Shown here: piece by piece, positions 1-5,228 of the stretch
Position numbering within the stretch: the first letter of the stretch is position 1
Layout of the letters: every line of letters starts with the position of its first letter
Assembly: GCA_903827735.1 (NCBI GenBank)
Contig: CAIKJM010000125.1
Span: forward strand, 1 to 8,974
From: an uncultured Rhodanobacter sp.
GTDB taxonomy: Bacteria > Pseudomonadota > Gammaproteobacteria > Xanthomonadales > Rhodanobacteraceae
Length of the DNA stretch: 8,974 nt
Reading direction: 5' to 3'
Notes under the pieces: generated by a model
Told to the model about the DNA's origin: nothing
What the model saw: the letters and a program-made list of their open reading frames with translations, nothing else
Databases searched by the model: none
Made by a program: the position numbers and the translations under genes

Positions 1-1
1 C

Positions 2-1117
2 CTAGCCGGGCAAAAGGGCAGTCAGACGATCGTGCAACACGTCGCGGCGCCAGCCTTCGAGAAATTCCGGCCATTCGGTAGTGACAACGTATTCCTCCAG
101 CGCCTTGCGCGGGCACAGCAGGCCGGACGGGAGATCGAGTTCGGCGGCGAGGGCGTCCACGCTTTCCTTCATGGCACCGAGCGCTTTTTTGGCGTCGCCC
201 TGCGGATGCCCGGGTATGCGCAGCGTGGCGTCAATTTCTTCCGCGCTGACGGCGAGCGTGAGCAGGATGAACAGCTCGCTGCGCTGGGCCGATCGCAGCG
301 CACGTTGACCACGGCTGCGCTGATCGAGTTCGCTGAGGCTGCCCGGCGGCTGCTGTGCCAGGGTCAGCGCCAGCGTGTCGTCGAGCAGCCACGGCCGCGG
401 TACGTCGAGCGTGCGCGCGCTGCGGTCGCGCCACAGCAGCAGCCGACGCAGCATGGCCTGCTGCGGCGTCGTCCAGTCGGCGGCGCCGCGCATCGCGCGC
501 TGCGGCTGCGGATCGCCGGCGCGCTGGCTGGCGCGGCGCTTGAGTCGTTCGCAGTCCTCCGCGTGCCAAGCGCTGCGGTCGCGCTGCTGCAGGCGTTCGC
601 TGAGCTGCTCGTGGATGGTTTTCAGATACACCACATCCAGCGCGGCGTAGCTGATTTGGGAGGCGGTCAGCGGACGCTGCATCCAGTCCGAGCGCGTCTC
701 GCCCTTGTCCAGTTCCACCCCGGCCAGATCGGCGACCAGCGCGCGATAGCTGATGCCCAGGCCCATACCGACGAAGGCGGCGGCGATCTGCGTGTCGAAC
801 AAGGTCTTCGGGCCGTCCGGCAGCATCGGCGACAGCGTTTCGAGATCCTCGCTGGCGCTGTGCATGATGGTCACCGCCGGGCCGGCGCCGAGCAGCGGCA
901 TCAGCGCATCGCCGATCTCAAAGGCGAGCGGATCGATCAGCGCGTATCGACCGTTCCAGCCCAGCTGCAGCAGCGCCAGCTGCGGGTAGAAAGTATTGCG
1001 GCGCATGAATTCGGTATCGAGCCCGATCGCGGCATCATGGGGCACGCCAGACAGCCACGACAGCAGCGCATCGCGGTTATCGATCCAGTCGGCGCTGGCG
1101 GGTTCAGGCAGGGACAT
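2..1117 (-). CDS. rnd: Ribonuclease D (3'-5' exoribonuclease)
   Basis: 371 aa, close to the usual RNase D length (E. coli about 375). RNase D is a DEDD-family 3'-5' exonuclease that trims tRNA precursors and other small RNAs in the cytoplasm. The exonuclease motifs are visible: Exo I with D34 and E36 in IGLDTEF, Exo II with D91 in HSASEDLETL, and Exo III with Y157 and D161 in SYAALD, giving the DEDDy set. An HRDC domain follows at about 215-293, and a second HRDC-like region ends near the C-terminus (GWRRDVLHDRL). The frame stays open upstream to 1243, but the start at 1117 is preferred: it has a strong Shine-Dalgarno and the family's length, and the 42 extra upstream residues look non-coding. 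The stop (TAG) is at 2-4, so the gene is complete. It is transcribed away from the SUMF1-domain gene. Family identity is clear; the RNA substrates are inferred from the family. Confidence 0.95.
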   Translation of the reverse strand: MSLPEPASADWIDNRDALLSWLSGVPHDAAIGLDTEFMRRNTFYPQLALLQLGWNGRYALIDPLAFEIGDALMPLLGAGPAVTIMHSASEDLETLSPMLPDGPKTLFDTQIAAAFVGMGLGISYRALVADLAGVELDKGETRSDWMQRPLTASQISYAALDVVYLKTIHEQLSERLQQRDRSAWHAEDCERLKRRASQRAGDPQPQRAMRGAADWTTPQQAMLRRLLLWRDRSARTLDVPRPWLLDDTLALTLAQQPPGSLSELDQRSRGQRALRSAQRSELFILLTLAVSAEEIDATLRIPGHPQGDAKKALGAMKESVDALAAELDLPSGLLCPRKALEEYVVTTEWPEFLEGWRRDVLHDRLTALLPG

Positions 1118-1121
1118 CGAA

Positions 1122-1129
1122 CTTCCTTT
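1122..1129 (-). promoter_or_regulatory. Ribosome binding site deciding the rnd start
   Basis: On the minus strand AAAGGAAG lies just upstream of the ATG at 1117, with its AGGA core six bases away. This is the best Shine-Dalgarno match near any possible start of this frame and supports the 371-residue form over the longer open frame reaching 1243. Confidence 0.7.
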
Positions 1130-1217
1130 GAAAGCGCCAGGCACGCATTGCCCTGTCGGCGGTTTGTACTTATGGTGGGCAGCGCACGATAACAGGCCAC
1201 CCCCGGGACGCCCATCC

Positions 1218-3155
1218 ATGCCGAGCAATGCAATTCTGCGCAATCAGCGCGCTCTCGGTGGAGCGGCGGGCATCATTGTGCTGGGGTTTGCGCTGACGTA
1301 TCACTTTTTTCCCCGCCTGCTGCACGTCGATCCTACCCAGGCGCCGCGCCGATCCATGTCGATGGGCGAAGCCGCGCCGGGCAGGGATGTGCCGCAGGCA
1401 AGCATCCCGGCCATTGCCGAGGTCAACGCCGGGCCGCCGCTGACGCTGGCATCCATCAGCGTGATCGTGGCGCACAGCAAGAAAAAGGCCGATCTGCCCG
1501 AGCAGCTCAGCGCCGATCCGCCGGCCGTGCAGGCGCTTTTGGCGCGCGCATCCAAAGCGCTGCAGGCCGGCCAGGTGGCCGGCGACAAAAACAGCGCGGG
1601 CGCGTTGTTTGCGCAGGCGCTGAAAGCCAAGCCGGACAGCCGCCGCGCCGCGCAGGGTTTGTTCGATGTGAAGGCGCGTCTGGTCGCAGACATCGACCAG
1701 GACATTGCGGTCGGCGACGCCGACGCGGCGAAAGACCAGCTCGATGCGCTGCGCACCTTGCCCAACGCGGCCGAGGATATTGCCCTGCTTTCGGCCAATC
1801 TGAAAACCCTGACCAGCGTGCGGCCGATGCTGGCCAAGGCCGCCTCGCTGCTGGCGCAGGGCAAGGCCGATCAGCCGGTCGACGGCAGCGCGCTGGACAT
1901 GTATCGCCAGGTGCAGCGGCTCGACCCGCAGAACGCGGTGGCCGAGCAGGGCATCATGCAGGTGCAGCGGGCGGTGCTCGATCGCGCGCTGGCGGCCCTG
2001 GCCCAGAACAATTTTGCCGGTGCCGACGCTGCGCTCGCCGAAGCGCAGGCCATTCGTCCTGGTTCGCAGCAAATGCAGGACGTTAGCAAGCGCGTCGACG
2101 ATTTGCGCCAGCAGCGCGCGGCCGGCGTGCTCGCACAGGCGCATTCGGCGCTGGACAGCGGCGATCTTCCGCTGGCGCGCAAGTTGGCCACCCAGGCGCA
2201 GCAGATCGAGCCCAATCTCGTCGGGCTTTCCGAGTTGGAAACGCAGCTCACCAACGCGCGACTTTACGCCGGCCACAAGCCTGGTCAGATTTTCAGCGAC
2301 GGCTATGTCGACATTCCGGGTCGGTCGCCAATGATGGTGGTCGTTCCCATCGGCAGCTTTCAGATGGGCGCACCGGATAATCAGGACGGCTACGCCAGCT
2401 ATGAGAAGCCGCAGCATCCCGTGACCATCGACAAGGGTTTCGCGATGGCCCGCAGCGCGATTACGGTGGGGCAGTTCCGCGAGTTCGTGCGCAACAGCGG
2501 CTACGTGCCGGACTCGATAAAGCTGGGCGGCGCCAGCGTCTACGACGAGCGCAGCGGCGCGCTGCGCGATGACGAAAACGCCAACTGGCAGGACGACTAC
2601 GCCGGCAACAAGGCCGCCGATGATCTGCCTGTGGTCAACATCTCGTGGAACGATGCAAAGGCGTACGCCGACTGGCTCAGCCAGCGCACCGGCAAAACCT
2701 ATCGATTGCCGAATGAATCGGAGTTTGAATATTCCCTGCGCGGCGGTACCACCACGCGCTACTGGTGGGGCGACGGCACGCCGACGAGGCCGGTGGAAAA
2801 CCTCACCGGCTCGGGCGATCGGTCGCGCAATGGCCGCCGCTGGAGCAACGCATTCCGCGGTTACAAGGACGGCTACTGGGGCCCTGCGCCGGTGATGAGC
2901 TTTGCGGCCAATCCGTTCGGACTCTACGACATCGACGGCAACGTCTCGGAGTGGGTGCAGGACTGCTGGCACGAAAGCTACGTGCGCTCGCCCGGCGACG
3001 GCAGCGCATGGCTCAACCCGGGCTGCAGCACCCACGTGGTACGCGGCGGCTCATGGGGCAGCTCTCCTGACCAGGTCAATTCGGCCTATCGTCAGGGCAC
3101 GGACGGCAGCGCGCGCAGCGGCCGCGTCGGGTTCCGCGTGGTGCGCGAGCTCTGA
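1218..3155 (+). CDS. Membrane-anchored TPR-like protein with C-terminal SUMF1/FGE-sulfatase domain
   Basis: 645 aa. Residues about 13-31 form one hydrophobic segment (GAAGIIVLGFALTYHFF), with basic residues before it, so an inner-membrane anchor with the bulk outside the cytoplasm is likely. Residues about 100-345 are Ala/Gln/Leu-rich helical repeats resembling TPR units (for example YRQVQRLDPQNAVAEQG). Residues about 366-645 are a SUMF1 (formylglycine-generating enzyme-like) domain: VPIGSFQMGAP, HPVTIDKGF, PVVNISWNDAKAYADWL, YRLPNESEFEYSLRGG, GLYDIDGNVSEWVQDCW, VVRGGSWGSS and GRVGFRVVREL. The only cysteines are C583 and C603. Positions aligning with the two catalytic cysteines of human FGE (C336 and C341) are S615 and V620, so sulfatase activation is unlikely; a binding or structural role is more plausible. 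The ATG at 1218 keeps the membrane segment, but its ribosome site is weak (GGGA about ten bases upstream). The gene stands alone and ends at a terminator. Precise function is unknown. Confidence 0.85.
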   Translation: MPSNAILRNQRALGGAAGIIVLGFALTYHFFPRLLHVDPTQAPRRSMSMGEAAPGRDVPQASIPAIAEVNAGPPLTLASISVIVAHSKKKADLPEQLSADPPAVQALLARASKALQAGQVAGDKNSAGALFAQALKAKPDSRRAAQGLFDVKARLVADIDQDIAVGDADAAKDQLDALRTLPNAAEDIALLSANLKTLTSVRPMLAKAASLLAQGKADQPVDGSALDMYRQVQRLDPQNAVAEQGIMQVQRAVLDRALAALAQNNFAGADAALAEAQAIRPGSQQMQDVSKRVDDLRQQRAAGVLAQAHSALDSGDLPLARKLATQAQQIEPNLVGLSELETQLTNARLYAGHKPGQIFSDGYVDIPGRSPMMVVVPIGSFQMGAPDNQDGYASYEKPQHPVTIDKGFAMARSAITVGQFREFVRNSGYVPDSIKLGGASVYDERSGALRDDENANWQDDYAGNKAADDLPVVNISWNDAKAYADWLSQRTGKTYRLPNESEFEYSLRGGTTTRYWWGDGTPTRPVENLTGSGDRSRNGRRWSNAFRGYKDGYWGPAPVMSFAANPFGLYDIDGNVSEWVQDCWHESYVRSPGDGSAWLNPGCSTHVVRGGSWGSSPDQVNSAYRQGTDGSARSGRVGFRVVREL

Positions 3156-3178
3156 GCCATAGCCTCGATCAGAAATGA

Positions 3179-3203
3179 AAAACCCCGCGCATGGCGGGGT
3201 TTT
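3179..3203. terminator. Bidirectional rho-independent terminator
   Basis: A perfect 10-bp stem pairs 3179-3188 (AAAACCCCGC) with 3194-3203 (GCGGGGTTTT) around a 5-nt loop. Read on the plus strand it ends in TTTT, 24 bases after the SUMF1-domain stop. Read on the minus strand it ends in TTTTT, 11 bases after the tRNA-Leu 3' end. It sits between two convergent transcripts and probably ends both. Confidence 0.85.
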
Positions 3204-3213
3204 CAAGCTGACC

Positions 3214-3299
3214 TGGTACCGGTGATAGGACTCGAACCTACACGACATCGCTGCCAGCGGATTTTGAGTCCGCCGCGTCTACCATTCCGCCACACCGGC
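3214..3299 (-). tRNA. tRNA-Leu (anticodon CAA)
   Basis: 86-nt class II tRNA with the CCA end encoded (3214-3216). The acceptor stem pairs GCCGGTG with CACCGGT, with a G1-U72 wobble as also occurs in E. coli tRNA-Leu(UAA), and the discriminator base is A73. The anticodon stem GCGGA/TCCGC encloses the loop CTCAAAA, giving anticodon CAA (3264-3266), which reads UUG. A long variable arm (GGCA/TGTC stem, four-base loop) and a T-arm with TTCGAGT complete the leucine-type fold. It lies 25 bp beyond the cysteine dioxygenase stop, on the same strand, and is followed at once by the terminator hairpin. It probably has its own promoter overlapping the end of the dioxygenase gene. Confidence 0.96.
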
Positions 3300-3312
3300 A
3301 GATCAGCGTTGC

Positions 3313-3341
3313 ATTATGCCGGGATCAGTGGACCTGGTCGA
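3313..3341 (-). promoter_or_regulatory. Candidate sigma-70 promoter for tRNA-Leu
   Basis: On the minus strand TCGACC (3336-3341; 4 of 6 to TTGACA) is separated by exactly 17 bp from CATAAT (3313-3318; 5 of 6 to TATAAT). The -10 box ends 13 bp before the mature tRNA 5' end at 3299, which would leave a leader of about seven bases. The -35 box falls inside the last codons of the dioxygenase gene. This is a consensus match by eye; read-through from the dioxygenase promoter is an alternative. Confidence 0.5.
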
Positions 3342-3906
3342 GCCCCAGCTGGCGTTCGTCGCGGTGGTACCAGCCGTCGTCGGGCAACGGCTGGAACACG
3401 GCGCAGCGCGTCATGCGGCCGGAGTAGATGTGCAGGCTCACCGCAATGTCGGCGTCGCTGGGATTGCGAATCGTGTGGTACTCGTGCGGCGGAATCAGGC
3501 TGCCGGCCGAACCTGGCCCGGCCTGGATCGAGCCGACCGGGCGAAAGTGATAACGCGCGTCCTCGTTTTCCATGCGCTCGTACTGCACCACTTCGAGTGC
3601 GCCGTTCCACACGCCTTCGACGCACCACATGCCGTCGTGATCGTGGATCAGGGTGCCCTGGCCGGGACCCCACGTCATCGCCACCACGCAGTAGCCGTGG
3701 TCTTCGCTGCAGTAGAGTTCGCGCCGCGCGTAGTGTCCTTCGTTGGCTTCGAACACGCACGCCGGGAGCTTCACCTCGTTGCTGCGGATCAGCTTGCACA
3801 GGCCGTTGCGCAGACTGTCGGTAATGGCGGGCGTGGAATCCTTGCTCATCGCCTCATCGATGGTGTCGATCAGAGTGCGGCTACCGGGGAAGTCGAGAGT
3901 GAGCAT
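3325..3906 (-). CDS. Cysteine dioxygenase family protein (type I, Arg-type)
   Basis: 193 aa, a typical size for bacterial cysteine dioxygenases. These cupin non-haem iron enzymes oxidise L-cysteine with O2 to cysteine sulfinate in the cytoplasm. The three-histidine iron site is visible: H88 and H90 in IHDHDGMW, and H144 fifteen residues before H159, matching the spacing of H140 to H155 in the mammalian enzyme. R61 or R62 matches the carboxylate-binding arginine. C95, five residues after H90, and Y161 in SLHIYS match the Cys93-Tyr157 pair that forms the thioether crosslink in mammals. The start at 3906 is preceded by GGAG six bases away. The gene has its own likely promoter, lies 122 bp downstream of the O-acyltransferase gene that feeds sulfur amino acid synthesis, and is followed by tRNA-Leu. 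Cysteine as substrate is inferred from these residues; another thiol acid such as 3-mercaptopropionate is possible. Confidence 0.87.
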   Translation of the reverse strand: MLTLDFPGSRTLIDTIDEAMSKDSTPAITDSLRNGLCKLIRSNEVKLPACVFEANEGHYARRELYCSEDHGYCVVAMTWGPGQGTLIHDHDGMWCVEGVWNGALEVVQYERMENEDARYHFRPVGSIQAGPGSAGSLIPPHEYHTIRNPSDADIAVSLHIYSGRMTRCAVFQPLPDDGWYHRDERQLGLDQVH

Positions 3907-3953
3907 GGCGGGCTCCGTAGATCGGGTGATACGCGAGACGTTGCGTTGTTTCG

Positions 3954-3983
3954 ATTATAAGTGATGAAGTCGTCGACGGTCGG
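3954..3983 (-). promoter_or_regulatory. Candidate promoter of the cysteine dioxygenase gene
   Basis: A perfect TATAAT -10 box lies at 3954-3959 on the minus strand, about 47 bp upstream of the ATG at 3906. The upstream -35 is poor: CCGACC at 3978-3983, 18 bp away, matches TTGACA at three positions, which could indicate need for an activator. The surrounding gap (3907-4028) holds no clear terminator for the upstream gene, so read-through from the ccm-metX transcript is also possible. Confidence 0.5.
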
Positions 3984-4028
3984 GTGAGTGCCCAAATTCC
4001 GCCCGGCCTTGGGCCCTGCTTCAGCAAG

Positions 4029-5228
4029 CTACGAGATTCGCCGCAGAAATCCGCCGATGGCCTTGCTGTAATTCTCGATATCGACCAGAAACGCATCGTG
4101 GCCCTGCGGCGAGTCGAGCGCCACGAATTCCACGTCGGCACCTGCCGCCTCAAGGCCTTCGGCGATCTGCTCCTGCTGCTGCAGCGGGAACAGGATGTCG
4201 GTGCTGACGCCGATCACCATCGCACGCTCGATCTGGATGCGCTTGAGCCCTTCGTGCACGCTGCCGTGGCCGTATTCGGCCATGTCGAACCAGTCGCTGG
4301 CGCGCGAGAGATAAAGATAACTGTTGGGGTCGAAGGTGCGCACGAAGCGCTGCGCATGGCCTTCGAGGTACGACTCAACCTGGAATTCGCGGCCGAAGGG
4401 ATCGTCGTCGCGCTGTTCGGGGTCGAGCCGAATGCGGGCGAAGCGGCCGTTCCACTCCATCGCCGATCGATACGTGATCACGCCAAGCTTGCGCGCGATG
4501 CTCATGCCGATGTCGGGATACGTGCCGCCTTCCTCAACATGGATATCGGCCGCTCCTGCGCATCCTGCGCCCGCTTTTTGGGTGCCCCTTTTTGGGGCGC
4601 TCGCGGCACTCATCCCTTCTTGGATATCGTAGTTGCCATCCTTCCAGTTCGGATCGAGCCGGATCGCCTCGCGCTGCAGCGAGCGGATGGCGATGGCAAA
4701 CGGCTGCGCCTGAGGCGCTGTATCAACGCTGATATGGCTTCTGGCGCTGCCGGGATGCAGCAGCATATACGCCAACGCACTCATGCCGCCCATCGAGCAG
4801 CCGATCAGGCAGGCCAGCTGCGCGATGCCGAGGCTGCTGACGGCGGCATGCGCCGCGTTGGCCACGTCCTCCAGCGAGAGGTCGGGAAAGCTCAATCGAT
4901 AGACTTCGCCGGTGGCCGGATCGATCGATGCGGGGCAGGTAGAGCCCTTGTCGCTGCCGAGCGAATTCACGCAGATCACGAACCAGCGCGAGGTGTCGAT
5001 GGCCTTGCCGTCGCCCAGCATGGCCTCCCACCAGCCGGGTGAATCGTCATGGGCATTGGATGCGGCGTGCGCGCTTGGCGACAGGCCAGTGAGAATCAGC
5101 ACGGCGTTGTCGCGCGCTGCGTTGAGCGTCCCCCAGGTTTCAAAGGCGACGTGGGCGTCGTGCAGCTCGCCGCCGCGCTTCATGGCGAACGGCGAAGGCA
5201 GTGCGAAGTACTGGCGTGCGTCGCCCAT
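4029..5228 (-). CDS. metX: MetX-family serine/homoserine O-succinyltransferase with in-frame insertion
   Basis: 399 aa alpha/beta-hydrolase-fold acyltransferase. The MetX family acylates homoserine for methionine synthesis, and some Xanthomonadales members are reported to succinylate serine for cysteine synthesis. Catalytic residues are visible: nucleophile S145 in IGCSMGGM, D344 in STDILFP and H377 in QGHDAF. The opening YFALPSPFAMKRGGELH and the segments CVNSLGS and FGREFQVESYLEGHA read like the Xanthomonas succinyltransferase branch as I remember it, so succinyl-CoA is the likelier donor; serine versus homoserine cannot be settled by eye. Residues about 201-228, between NWKDGNYD and the GTYPDIGMSIARKLG segment, are a 27-residue Ala/Gly-rich insertion encoded by a repeat-like element; frame and triad remain intact. 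The ATG overlaps the ccmI stop by one base (TGATG), with AAGGTG five bases upstream, so translation is coupled to the cytochrome c maturation chain. Confidence 0.9.
   Translation of the reverse strand: MGDARQYFALPSPFAMKRGGELHDAHVAFETWGTLNAARDNAVLILTGLSPSAHAASNAHDDSPGWWEAMLGDGKAIDTSRWFVICVNSLGSDKGSTCPASIDPATGEVYRLSFPDLSLEDVANAAHAAVSSLGIAQLACLIGCSMGGMSALAYMLLHPGSARSHISVDTAPQAQPFAIAIRSLQREAIRLDPNWKDGNYDIQEGMSAASAPKRGTQKAGAGCAGAADIHVEEGGTYPDIGMSIARKLGVITYRSAMEWNGRFARIRLDPEQRDDDPFGREFQVESYLEGHAQRFVRTFDPNSYLYLSRASDWFDMAEYGHGSVHEGLKRIQIERAMVIGVSTDILFPLQQQEQIAEGLEAAGADVEFVALDSPQGHDAFLVDIENYSKAIGGFLRRIS
4540..4629. mobile_element. 72-bp repeat-like insertion in metX flanked by 9-bp direct repeats
   Basis: TGGATATCG occurs at 4540-4548 and again at 4621-4629, exactly 81 bp apart (27 codons). 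This would be a 9-bp target duplication plus a 72-bp insert at 4549-4620. In the enzyme frame the two copies encode the D-I of NYDIQ and AADIH, and the segment between them has no counterpart in the Xanthomonas homologue as I remember it. The interval has a stop in only one of six frames, so it could enter genes without breaking them. No transposase is present, so any mobility would have been in trans. The 9-bp repeat could arise by chance or belong to the element's ends; copies elsewhere in the genome would decide. Confidence 0.6.
4549..4607. repeat. Imperfect hairpin with nested direct repeats inside the metX insertion
   Basis: GCCGC (4549-4553) and GCGGC (4603-4607) form the outer inverted repeat. 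Inside it GCGCCC (4567-4572) pairs with GGGCGC (4595-4600). A smaller hairpin GCCCC/GGGGC with loop TTTTT lies at 4584-4598 as an alternative fold. Two direct repeats are nested: TCCTGCGC at 4554-4561 and 4563-4570, and CTTTTTGGG at 4574-4582 and 4588-4596. This layout resembles bacterial palindromic repeat elements more than ordinary coding sequence. Confidence 0.55.

Noticed and set aside
32..1192. Long plus-strand open frame (386 residues) antisense to rnd
   Set aside because: The opposite strand encodes a complete RNase D with all motifs. The antisense product is Arg/Gln/Ala-rich, low in complexity and typical of open shadow frames in GC-rich DNA.
1118..1217. Promoter search in the rnd / SUMF1-domain divergent gap (for example TTGTAC-18 bp-GATAAC on the plus strand)
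   Set aside because: Matches are only 3 of 6 and 4 of 6 to consensus, no better than expected by chance in 100 bp. Promoters must lie here for at least one gene but cannot be placed by eye.
1170..3035. Minus-strand open frame of 621 residues opposite the SUMF1-domain gene
   Set aside because: Composition is Arg/Val/Ala/His-rich with no recognisable domain, while the plus strand has clear SUMF1 motifs, a membrane anchor and a terminator placed at its end.
3156..3340. tRNA-Leu as a site of integrated mobile DNA
   Set aside because: No integrase, no duplicate of the tRNA 3' end and no compositional break is visible on either side.
3985..4028. Possible terminator after metX (CCCAA...TTGGG and GCCC...GGGC pairings)
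   Set aside because: Stems are only four or five bases with long loops and no T-run follows on the minus strand.
3984..5042. Plus-strand open frame of 352 residues opposite metX
   Set aside because: It is the antisense shadow of a recognised enzyme gene; its length reflects GC content.
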